Positions 17,450 through 23,965 of a DNA stretch of 23,966 bases are shown here, one piece after another. The stretch covers positions 1-23,966 of the forward strand of contig CALFSY010000115.1 in assembly GCA_937916365.1 (NCBI GenBank), written 5' to 3'. The position numbers and the translations under genes are program-made. This DNA is from an uncultured Jannaschia sp. (GTDB lineage Bacteria; Pseudomonadota; Alphaproteobacteria; Rhodobacterales; Rhodobacteraceae). Under the pieces are notes generated by a model that saw only the letters and a program-made list of their open reading frames with translations, made no database searches and was not told the origin of the DNA. Each line of letters begins with the position of its first letter. The first letter of the stretch is position 1.

Positions 17450-18361
17450 TTATCGCCTACTTCCCCGATTCAAAATCATTAACCCTAGGGCCAACAAACC
17501 AAAACCAAAAAATACACTTGGGGGCAAACGTTCCCCCAATATCAACCAGCCCAGAAGAATGGCCACGGGCGGGATCAAAAGCGTGACGATCATCGCATTT
17601 CCCGAACCAGCCATGGCCAAAATGCGATAATAGAGCAGATACGCCAGCGCAGTTCCAGGAATCGCGAAATAGGCAATAGAACCATACGTCACAGGATTGT
17701 CAGGTAAACGGGGCATCCCATCAACGATCAAGGCCACCGGCACCATTATCAATGCCGCCCCGGTCAACATCCCCGCCGCAGCGACCTGCGGGGTCAGTCC
17801 CGATAACATAGACCGCGCCCACGCAGCGGCGCACGCATAAGACAATGTTCCCGCCAATACGGCCAGCTGGGCAACCGATCGTAGATCAAATTGTAACAAA
17901 GCCTCAACCCCGATGGCCACGGAAACCCCGCTAAAGGCAACTAAAACCCCAACCAACCGCATCCAAGTCAAACGTTCATCTACAAAAACAATCGCGGCTA
18001 CCAACACCCCAAAAATCGCCGTGGCCGCATTGAAAATTGAGGTGAGCCCCGTTTCGATATACTGTTGCCCCCATGCCATAAGGGTAAAAGGCACCACATT
18101 GTTCAACATCCCCATGATAAAGAATGCGCCCCAAATGCGGCCCCCCGTGGGCATGGCCAACCCACGCACCCACACATAAACCCAAAGGATCAAGCAAGCC
18201 CAAAAAACACGATGGGCAACCAACGTGAAAACCGGCACCTCGCCCAACGCCAGCTTGATCGCCAAAAACGAAGCCCCCCAAATCAGGGCCAAAAACAAAA
18301 GTTCCCCCCAAACGCGGGGCGAAAGGCGCAGTGACGTGTGTTTAGATCCCATGGGAGCCAT
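17450..18361 (-). CDS. EamA/DMT-superfamily transporter
   Basis: Inner-membrane drug/metabolite transporter family protein of 303 aa with about ten hydrophobic helices in two EamA repeats. It starts LFLALIWGASFLAIKLAL; the repeat-1 end is FNAATAIFGVLVAAIVFVDE. Repeat 2 includes GTLSYACAAAWARSMLSG and IPPVAILLGWLILGERL. Both GE/DE-R-L motifs (VDERLTW, LGERLPP) are at their usual places before TM5 and TM10. Substrate unknown; relatives export amino acids, nucleosides or other metabolites. Neither the ATG at 18361 nor the in-frame ATG at 18352 has a strong Shine-Dalgarno. It lies downstream of the cupin gene on the same strand, separated by 92 bases. Confidence 0.9.
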   Translation of the reverse strand: MAPMGSKHTSLRLSPRVWGELLFLALIWGASFLAIKLALGEVPVFTLVAHRVFWACLILWVYVWVRGLAMPTGGRIWGAFFIMGMLNNVVPFTLMAWGQQYIETGLTSIFNAATAIFGVLVAAIVFVDERLTWMRLVGVLVAFSGVSVAIGVEALLQFDLRSVAQLAVLAGTLSYACAAAWARSMLSGLTPQVAAAGMLTGAALIMVPVALIVDGMPRLPDNPVTYGSIAYFAIPGTALAYLLYYRILAMAGSGNAMIVTLLIPPVAILLGWLILGERLPPSVFFGFGLLALGLMILNRGSRR

Positions 18362-18440
18362 TTATTCGATCACAACGACATCAGCGACCCGAAACCTGCG
18401 CCAAAGGGTGATAATGTCGATTTATGGTTGAGCCAAACCG

Positions 18441-18452
18441 CCCCTGAAGGGG
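18441..18452 (-). terminator. Short GC hairpin after the cupin gene (possible weak terminator)
   Basis: CCCC-TTCA-GGGG on the minus strand starts two bases beyond the cupin stop and is followed by CGGTTTGG. The stem is only four pairs with a poor T-tract, so read-through into the EamA gene is likely. Confidence 0.3.
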
Positions 18453-18453
18453 A

Positions 18454-19662
18454 CTAATGATTTTGGTCTAGGGTTTGATGGATGACAATCAATCCTTCGC
18501 GCACCAACCGCCGCACCAAGGTGATCTTTCCCGCATCGTCCAAGGTGCCGGGCAGTTCGCTTATGCGAAATGATGGCGTGGAAATCGCATAGCGCAACGG
18601 GGCCAAGGCATGGTCCGGCAAAACAATTTCGGCACCATTGCAGATAAGACGGACCTGTTGTTCGTCTTTCATATGCGTCAGATCGTAAATCAAATTGGCG
18701 CGCGCACCAACATGCGCATCAATCGTAAGGTCGTCCATCATTGCTATCTGCGTCATCTGCTGCGGAACCTGTGGGGCGCGTGTTGTTAAAAAATCCTGCT
18801 TAAAGCCTTCCATCAATTTGGATAACGGGGCCGTCTGTGCAAACCTTGTGATAAGGTCGTCAAAAAATGCACGGTGGATGGTGGCGTCAAACCCATCATT
18901 AGCAAACCCCGGGGGTAACGCATGACGTAATACCCGATCGGCACGGGCGGCCGTGGCCACAGCATCAATCAAAAGATCGGCCCAAGTATGGGCCATCAAA
19001 CCCGTTGTGATATGCAAAGATGTTTGATCGGTTGCTACGGCATCGTGCACCAACCCACGCGGCACATAGACCATATCACCGGGTTCTAACACAAACCGTT
19101 CGGTTTCTTCGCCGATTTCTGTCGCATGCGGGTCAAACCCCTGGCTGCGCAAGGGTAAATCCAACGGCGTGTTATAAAACCGCCATTCTTTTGTGCCTTC
19201 CACCTGCAAAACCATAACATCATGACTGTCATAATGGGGCCGAAACCCTTGGGAATGGACCGGCGTCAAATAGATATTGGTTTGAACACCGCATGACATC
19301 ACGCTTTCCATTGCGCGGCAAAATTGGGCGAGTTTTGGCAGGCGCCCTTGTAGCCCAGATAAAATTACTGTCGCACCATCGGCAAAAAGCTGCGCTACAC
19401 GCACCGGATCAATTAAACCTGACTCATGGGAAAAGTCGGGGGCGGTAATCGTGCTGTCCGCACGGGTTAGGTTGATGTCCGGCACAGACAGCCCCATGGT
19501 TGAAATAACGCGATCAATATCATCATAGCACAATAAATCCTTGTAATAAGACGGCATATTACGCCGCACGACCAGAGGTTTGTGTTCAAAATATTCTGCA
19601 AAAAAGGTCTCAGGTGTTTGCGGGGCAATCGCCCAAGCAAAGCTATAATCAGGATCGGGCAT
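18454..19662 (-). CDS. JmjC/cupin-type oxygenase (RoxA/NO66-like family)
   Basis: Predicted Fe(II)/2-oxoglutarate oxygenase; characterised relatives (E. coli RoxA/YcfD, human MINA53 and NO66) hydroxylate ribosomal proteins. The 402-aa protein has the JmjC-like barrel at about 80-220, with metal ligands H143 and D145 in GFRPHYDSHDVMVLQ and H206 in VPRGLVHDA. A helical C-terminal part follows. ATG 19662 (MPDPDYSFAW) has AGGA ten bases upstream. An in-frame ATG at 19683 adds seven residues but has no ribosome site. The target here is unknown and cannot be inferred from neighbours. It diverges from a small Tat-signal gene. Confidence 0.85.
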   Translation of the reverse strand: MPDPDYSFAWAIAPQTPETFFAEYFEHKPLVVRRNMPSYYKDLLCYDDIDRVISTMGLSVPDINLTRADSTITAPDFSHESGLIDPVRVAQLFADGATVILSGLQGRLPKLAQFCRAMESVMSCGVQTNIYLTPVHSQGFRPHYDSHDVMVLQVEGTKEWRFYNTPLDLPLRSQGFDPHATEIGEETERFVLEPGDMVYVPRGLVHDAVATDQTSLHITTGLMAHTWADLLIDAVATAARADRVLRHALPPGFANDGFDATIHRAFFDDLITRFAQTAPLSKLMEGFKQDFLTTRAPQVPQQMTQIAMMDDLTIDAHVGARANLIYDLTHMKDEQQVRLICNGAEIVLPDHALAPLRYAISTPSFRISELPGTLDDAGKITLVRRLVREGLIVIHQTLDQNH

Positions 19663-19758
19663 TATCAGGGCGTCCTGTATCATTTGTTTTCAGACCAGAG
19701 GCAAGCCATAACAAGGCGGTAAATTCATGTCTAGTGATAGGTATATGCAGAGTAGTTA

Positions 19759-19773
19759 TTAACGATTAGTTTA
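19759..19773 (+). promoter_or_regulatory. CtrA-like site between the cupin and small Tat genes
   Basis: TTAA-N7-TTTA (TTAACGATTAGTTTA) differs at one base from the alphaproteobacterial CtrA consensus TTAA-N7-TTAA. It lies in the AT-rich divergent intergenic region, 58 bases before the ATG at 19831. Such near-matches arise by chance in AT-rich DNA. Confidence 0.25.
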
Positions 19774-19830
19774 CCATATCCTAATATATTATGAATTCGA
19801 AACGAAGACTTTATTGAAAAGGATCGAATC

Positions 19831-20144
19831 ATGCAAAACAAAAAAATAATGTGCACAATACCTTATCGGATGCAGATATTATAACCCACCGCCGTAAGGT
19901 TAACCGTGGCCGCCGTGGGTTTTTGGGCATCATGGCGTTTTCCGGCGCAACAGGGGCGATGTCTGCGCTGGATGGCGACGGTGGGCAAGCCCAGGCACAA
20001 ACAACCGATACCGATAGGGGCGCGTGGACCGACGCGGCAGGATGCGGTCGGGGGAATGGGGGGCTTTACACCGGTCAAACCGATGCGGACAATGGCAATA
20101 TTACCGACGCCTGGGGGTATGGGCGGGGTATGCCTTATTGTTAA
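19831..20144 (+). CDS. Small Tat-exported protein with tandem TDxDxG repeats, start out of frame across an A7 run
   Basis: No known function. The main frame (open from GTG 19851) encodes HRRKVNRGRRGFLGIMAFSG, a twin-arginine signal, ending near AQAQTTD. A ~50-residue mature part has two similar units, TDTDRGAWTDAAGCGRG and TDADNGNITDAWGYGRG, and a C-terminal Cys. GTG 19851 has no ribosome site. The ATG at 19831 has a strong one (AAAAGGA, seven bases away, 19817-19823) but is in another frame and stops after 17 codons. Seven A's at 19840-19846 separate them. One extra A, or -1 slippage, gives MQNKKNNVHNTLSDAD and joins the frames. So this is either a sequencing or mutational indel, slippage expression, or a GTG-started gene. 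A GANTC site (GAATC, 19826-19830) touches the ATG. Confidence 0.6.
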
Positions 20145-20221
20145 GTGGTGGCGATAAATAATACAGAACCTTATCAACCTTTGCCCATTACGCTAAAATA
20201 CATGGGCCAAACTTTCCTACC

Positions 20222-20923
20222 CTACAGTATTTTAATAACATCTTTGCTGATGGCCAGAACGTAACCACGCCGCGCGATGTTTTTGATCAAAAGCTCCGCC
20301 ACAATTTGATTACCCAAACCATCGCGCAATCGTTTAATGCGTGTTGCGCCTGCGGCTTCGTCAGTTTCTGTTGCAGATTTGCCTGCTATCATAGCCTCAA
20401 TTTCGGCACCATTCAAAACCTCGCCGTCCAAACGTGCCTCGGCCAAAACGCTTAAGGTTTCCATGGCGGCATCGGTAAGTTTGAATTCAAGGTTATTTAT
20501 CAACACGACTCGTTCTTCGCGGCTAAGAATAAGCGACGAAACCTGAATACCGGATCTTTCGATTTCCCCCATACGGCGGTTTAACGTCATGATCGTGATT
20601 AGAAACACCAAACATGCGATTAACAAGGCGGCGGCAAACAACATCAAAACCACGATCACGGCGCGGTAACTGGCCAAAACTTTGGAAAACGTTGTGCCCG
20701 ATTGGGCCAAAACCTCTAGCATACGGGTCGCATCGGGGTTGCGAATGTCATTTAACACAAACACTTGTCGCACGGCGTCGTTAAAGGCACCCGCGTCGGG
20801 CAAGGTGATGAACAGTAAAATAACCGAAACCAAAAACGTTGCCATTACCGCAACCACACCGATGCGTGCAATCCATGCCCCGGTGAGCCGCGTTTCAGAA
20901 ACGGAGGTAATGCGCCCCGGCAT
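20222..20923 (-). CDS. Membrane-anchored winged-helix regulator (TM-loop-TM-wHTH)
   Basis: Predicted transcription regulator in the inner membrane. The 233-aa protein has TM1 at about 19-41, a ~45-residue loop that should be periplasmic, TM2 at about 86-113, then a cytoplasmic OmpR/PhoB-type winged helix at about 138-228 (NNLEFKLTDAAMETLSVL ... TRIKRLRDGLGN ... RRGYVLAI). The DNA-binding domain is C-terminal, the reverse of CadC/ToxR. ATG 20923 is chosen because AAAGGAGG ends four bases upstream; in-frame ATGs further up lack this. The start lies inside the upstream secreted-protein gene (29-bp overlap), which suggests translational coupling. Target genes unknown. Confidence 0.8.
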   Translation of the reverse strand: MPGRITSVSETRLTGAWIARIGVVAVMATFLVSVILLFITLPDAGAFNDAVRQVFVLNDIRNPDATRMLEVLAQSGTTFSKVLASYRAVIVVLMLFAAALLIACLVFLITIMTLNRRMGEIERSGIQVSSLILSREERVVLINNLEFKLTDAAMETLSVLAEARLDGEVLNGAEIEAMIAGKSATETDEAAGATRIKRLRDGLGNQIVAELLIKNIARRGYVLAISKDVIKIL

Positions 20924-21188
20924 CCTGCCTCCTTTCAGCGAGCCCTGTGTCATCAAAAACCGAAATCACTTGTAACAAAACCCATCCGTCCACTGCGATT
21001 CGGGGGGCAATGATGTGTTCTGCGGCGACGATCGAACACTGGTCCTCTGGCACAGCGATCACACCGTAATGCAGTCTTAGGGGGTTTTCCATCGCCGCAC
21101 GATAATCGGCATAACAGGCCGCATGTATGGGACCAGCTATTAAAATGGCCATTGCCGCACAAGCAAAACATCGGAAAAATGCAGACAT
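20895..21188 (-). CDS. Small secreted protein, coupled to the wHTH regulator
   Basis: 97-aa protein of unknown function. The signal peptide MSAFFRCFACAAMAILIAGP ends near IHA|ACYADY (cleavage about residue 23). The mature ~74 residues contain two cysteines (C25, C51), which could form a disulfide, and end GLAERRQDAGAHYLRF. I recall similar hypothetical proteins (CYADY...NPLRLHYGV) beside winged-helix genes in Rhodobacterales, but could not check. The only sensible ATG is 21188; AAAGGGGG lies eleven bases upstream, a long spacing. It overlaps the following regulator by 29 bases and probably shares its transcript from the promoter at 21235-21264. Confidence 0.72.
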   Translation of the reverse strand: MSAFFRCFACAAMAILIAGPIHAACYADYRAAMENPLRLHYGVIAVPEDQCSIVAAEHIIAPRIAVDGWVLLQVISVFDDTGLAERRQDAGAHYLRF

Positions 21189-21234
21189 GCGAAATATATC
21201 CCCCTTTCGTAAAATTGGCGTGATTGATGGGGGC

Positions 21235-21264
21235 ATCATACCCATCACAGGCAATGTTATTCAA
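21235..21264 (-). promoter_or_regulatory. Sigma-70-like promoter for the secreted-protein/regulator pair
   Basis: On the minus strand TTGAAT (21264-21259), an 18-base spacer and TATGAT (21240-21235) form a near-consensus sigma-70 promoter. Transcription would begin near 21228, leaving a leader of about 40 bases to the ATG at 21188. Confidence 0.5.
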
Positions 21265-21339
21265 TGACACCGTAATGTTAATGGCGTGACTGTCGATAAC
21301 CACCCCGCGTTATTGCACGGCAAAGTATCAAATTGCGAA

Positions 21340-21387
21340 GGCATAGGTATGCACACCCTTCCTGGGGCGTGCACCACATCCTATGCC
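21340..21387 (+). promoter_or_regulatory. Long imperfect hairpin in the leader of the Cys-repeat gene
   Basis: Outer arms GGCATAGG (21340-21347) and CCTATGCC (21380-21387) pair perfectly over eight bases. Inside them TGCAC (21350-21354) pairs with GTGCA (21369-21373), and ACCC/GGGG may stack around a TTCCT loop. The structure ends four bases before the GAAAGGA ribosome site of the gene at 21406. It could be an mRNA leader controlling translation, or a DNA dyad bound by a regulator. Confidence 0.55.
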
Positions 21388-21405
21388 ATAGAAAGGACAC
21401 CACTT

Positions 21406-21840
21406 ATGTTTCATCGCCTTAGCAAAACATTAACCATTGCCATACTTTCCATCATCCTTGCCGCGGGTGGTATCGGGGTAAACGTGCGCTCAGCCCACGC
21501 AGATAATGGGGAAGAGGCCGCCGCAATCATTGCCGGTTTGGTCGCATTATATGTCATAGGTCGTGCCATAGAAAACCGTAACGACCACCATGAACAACAG
21601 CCCACCGCGCACACCCCGCCCCCTGTTGCGCCGCACTTGGTGGCACCGGCACAATGCCGTCGTGAATTCCACACCAACAATGGGGTTCGCCGTGGGTACA
21701 GTTACCGCTGTATGCAGCGCCACGCCGCGCGCCCAAATTTGTTGCCCGACCAATGCCTGCGCCAGGTTTATACCGATCGCGGCCCCCGGAACTTATATGG
21801 TGGGCGGTGTTTGACGCAAAATGGGTGGGTTCGCGGCTAA
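21406..21840 (+). CDS. Secreted or membrane-tethered Cys-pair repeat protein
   Basis: 144-aa protein, function unknown. A signal peptide (1-32, ending VRSAHA) is followed by a hydrophobic stretch (about 38-54, IIAGLVALYVIGRAI) that may anchor it, and a His/Pro-rich linker (HHEQQPTAHTPPPVAPH). Two similar modules follow, QCRREFHTNNGVRRGYSYRC and QCLRQVYTDRGPRNLYGGRC, each with two cysteines 18 residues apart (C84/C102, C117/C135), suggesting periplasmic disulfide-closed loops. ATG 21406 is set by GAAAGGAC seven bases upstream; the longer in-frame opening from 21286 would put the signal peptide internally. It is preceded by a leader hairpin and followed by a strong terminator, so it looks like a single-gene unit. 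Confidence 0.75.
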   Translation: MFHRLSKTLTIAILSIILAAGGIGVNVRSAHADNGEEAAAIIAGLVALYVIGRAIENRNDHHEQQPTAHTPPPVAPHLVAPAQCRREFHTNNGVRRGYSYRCMQRHAARPNLLPDQCLRQVYTDRGPRNLYGGRCLTQNGWVRG

Positions 21841-21873
21841 TCCACACCCCATGCCGCGCCACAAACACTAATC

Positions 21874-21905
21874 AACGGCGGATTAATGTGTGATCCGCCG
21901 TTTTC
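21874..21905 (+). terminator. Rho-independent terminator
   Basis: AACGGCGGAT (21874-21883) pairs over ten bases with ATCCGCCGTT (21893-21902) around a nine-base loop, and TTTTCTT follows. It ends the Cys-repeat gene and lies just upstream of rnhB. Confidence 0.88.
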
Positions 21906-21942
21906 TTGCATGTCTCGGTATAGCGTGGTTTTGAAAAGGCAC

Positions 21943-22542
21943 ATGTTATTGCCAGATTTCAGTTTGGAAACCGCCCTAGGGGTAACACGTGTTGCCGGTG
22001 TTGACGAGGCAGGCCGCGGGCCGTTAGCCGGCCCCGTCGTGGCCGCCGCGGTGGTTTTAGATCGGGCACAGGTGCCCATTGGCCTTAATGATTCAAAAAA
22101 ACTTAGCCCCGCACGGCGGGCGTTTTTGTTTGACGCACTACAAAAAACGGCTGAAACCAGCCTTGGGTGGGCAAGTGTCGAAGAAATAGATCGTTTTAAC
22201 ATTCGCAATGCAACATTTTTGGCGATGCAGCGTGCGTTAAACGGGCTTTATCCCCTACCAACCCATGCGTTAATCGACGGTAATGCGGTGCCCCCCGATA
22301 TACCCTGCGCGGCCTCTGCGGTGGTGAAGGGCGATGCGCGTTGCCTATCTATCGCCGCGGCCTCCATTATGGCCAAGGTTGCACGGGACCAGGCGATGGA
22401 CGTGCTGGCCAAAGATTTTCCCGATTATGGGTGGGACACCAACAAAGGATACCCCACAACCGCGCATCGCGCCGTCTTACAACATCTTGGGCCGACCCCA
22501 CACCATAGGCGTTCTTTCGCGCCCGTGCGCAATATGTTGTAG
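21943..22542 (+). CDS. rnhB: Ribonuclease HII
   Basis: Cuts the RNA strand of RNA/DNA hybrids and removes misincorporated ribonucleotides. The 199-aa protein carries the family signature GVDEAGRGPLAGPVVAAAV, with catalytic D21 and E22, LIDGN (D112) and SIMAKVARDQ (D149). The C-terminal GWDTNKGYPTTAH and HRRSFAPV are also typical. ATG 21943 (MLLPDFSLE) fits relatives and has GAAAAGG close by. The frame stays open upstream to 21886, but that region contains the terminator of the preceding gene. It lies upstream of ccrM, an order known from other alphaproteobacteria. Confidence 0.95.
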   Translation: MLLPDFSLETALGVTRVAGVDEAGRGPLAGPVVAAAVVLDRAQVPIGLNDSKKLSPARRAFLFDALQKTAETSLGWASVEEIDRFNIRNATFLAMQRALNGLYPLPTHALIDGNAVPPDIPCAASAVVKGDARCLSIAAASIMAKVARDQAMDVLAKDFPDYGWDTNKGYPTTAHRAVLQHLGPTPHHRRSFAPVRNML

Positions 22543-22861
22543 GCACAAATTTACGCAACACATTGGTTCCATTAAATAAATTGATTTAAGGATGATTTAG
22601 GGGAATGCTTTTTACCAATCTTATGTTCTTTCATTTTTGATTTTGGGCATGGGACTTAGATTTCCTAGCGGCACATAAAATGTGCGAACGATCAACAAAA
22701 TATATGCCACCGCAGCTGCACATCTATCGGTATGAAAATACCCTACGTGGCCCTTACGCACGCGCACAGGGATGCGTCACACATGATGATATGGGGGCAC
22801 CTTCTATCTTTGTGCATCGTGCGTTGCGGTGGATTGAAAACCTTTGACAAGGGCCAAATTC
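22543..22861 (+). other. Gene-free rnhB-ccrM intergenic region with several dyads
   Basis: About 320 bases with no credible gene. It contains the CtrA-like site (22586-22600), a perfect 15-base dyad GCACAT-AAA-ATGTGC (22671-22685), and a hairpin GGTAT-GAAA-ATACC (22729-22742) with a GNRA loop. A longer-range pair ACGCA/TGCGT lies near 22760-22780. No GANTC site was found in it, unlike the Caulobacter ccrM promoter as I recall it. It probably holds the ccrM promoter and a long leader, or a small RNA. Confidence 0.5.
22586..22600 (+). promoter_or_regulatory. CtrA-like binding site upstream of ccrM
   Basis: TTAA-N7-TTAG (TTAAGGATGATTTAG) has one mismatch to the CtrA consensus TTAA-N7-TTAA; another TTAA lies 14 bases upstream. 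CtrA drives ccrM transcription in Caulobacter, so the position, about 260 bases before the start, is suggestive. It needs a transcription start nearby. Confidence 0.35.
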
Positions 22862-23965
22862 GTGACACTGTTACAACATCAATCATCCGCTAAGGTTTTG
22901 CATCGCAACTGTATTCTGGCGGGAGATTGCATTGAAATCATGCGCACATTGCCTGCAGCTTGTGTTGATCTGATCTTTGCTGATCCACCCTATAATCTAC
23001 AACTCAAAGGTGCGCTGCACCGGCCAAACAACACACAGGTCGACGCCGTGGATGCAGCATGGGACCGGTTTGATAGCTTCAAAACCTATGATGAATTTAC
23101 CCAATCCTGGCTGGCAGAGGCGCGGCGGCTGCTGAAACCCCATGGGGCAATTTGGGTGATCGGCAGCTATCACAATATCTTTCGCGTGGGTGCAGAACTA
23201 CAAAACCAAGGCTATTGGATTTTGAACGACGTGGTCTGGCGCAAATCAAACCCGATGCCGAATTTCCGGGGTAAACGGTTGACCAATGCCCACGAAACGA
23301 TGATCTGGGCCGCAAAATCCGAAAGCACAAAATATACGTTCAATTATGAAGCGTTAAAAGCGTTAAACGACGGGGTGCAAATGCGATCGGATTGGGTAAT
23401 CCCGATCTGTAATGGGGGGGAACGGCTAAAGGACACCACAGGTGGCAAGGCACACCCCACACAAAAACCCCTGGCCCTTTTGCACCGCATCCTTGTGGGC
23501 ACGACAAACCCGGGCGATGTGGTTATGGACCCATTTTTTGGCACCGGCACCACCGGCGTTGCCGCCAAAATGCTGGGCCGCGATTTCATCGGCATCGAAC
23601 GCGATACCACCTATCACGCCCTGGCCAAAGAACGCTTAAAAACAACACGGCCACTTGATCGCCGCGCGCTAGAGGTCACAACATCAAAACGACAAGACCC
23701 GCGGGTGCCGTTTGGGCATTTGGTCGAACGCGGGCTTTTGCGCCCCGGGGAAATGTTGGTCAATGCCCGGGGGCAAATGGCCAAAGTCCGCGCCGATGGC
23801 ACACTGATTGCCGACGATGTAAAAGGGTCAATCCACCAGGTGGGCGCAAAACTAGAAGGCGCGCCATCCTGCAATGGATGGATGTATTGGCATTTCACCC
23901 GCGAAGGGCGGCGCGTGCCCATCGACATATTGCGCCAACAAATCAGGGCAGAGATGACACGTTAG
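22862..23965 (+). CDS. ccrM: Cell-cycle DNA adenine methyltransferase CcrM (GANTC)
   Basis: N6-adenine methyltransferase that methylates GANTC and times cell-cycle genes in alphaproteobacteria. The 367-aa protein has beta-class order: catalytic motif IV DPPYNLQLKG (41-50) comes first, then the AdoMet motif DPFFGTGTTGVAA (from residue 223). The C-terminal CcrM DNA-recognition extension (about 275-367, FGHLVERGLLRPGEMLVN to NGWMYWHFTREGRRVP) is complete and sets it apart from shorter methylases. I chose GTG 22862 because AAGGG (22849-22853) is eight bases upstream; a TTG at 22844 is in frame but lacks a ribosome site. No restriction enzyme gene is adjacent, consistent with an orphan regulatory methylase. 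Confidence 0.94.
   Translation: MTLLQHQSSAKVLHRNCILAGDCIEIMRTLPAACVDLIFADPPYNLQLKGALHRPNNTQVDAVDAAWDRFDSFKTYDEFTQSWLAEARRLLKPHGAIWVIGSYHNIFRVGAELQNQGYWILNDVVWRKSNPMPNFRGKRLTNAHETMIWAAKSESTKYTFNYEALKALNDGVQMRSDWVIPICNGGERLKDTTGGKAHPTQKPLALLHRILVGTTNPGDVVMDPFFGTGTTGVAAKMLGRDFIGIERDTTYHALAKERLKTTRPLDRRALEVTTSKRQDPRVPFGHLVERGLLRPGEMLVNARGQMAKVRADGTLIADDVKGSIHQVGAKLEGAPSCNGWMYWHFTREGRRVPIDILRQQIRAEMTR

Noticed and set aside
21286..21405. Longer N-terminus for the Cys-repeat protein
   Set aside because: It would run through the leader hairpin and bury the signal peptide; the ATG at 21406 has a clear ribosome site.
21886..21942. Longer N-terminus for RNase HII
   Set aside because: It would begin inside the terminator hairpin, and relatives start at the MxxPDFSLE position.
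22732..22893. 53-codon plus-strand frame starting MKIPYVALTHAHRD before ccrM
   Set aside because: No ribosome site, overlaps the ccrM start in another frame, and the ATG sits in the GNRA hairpin.
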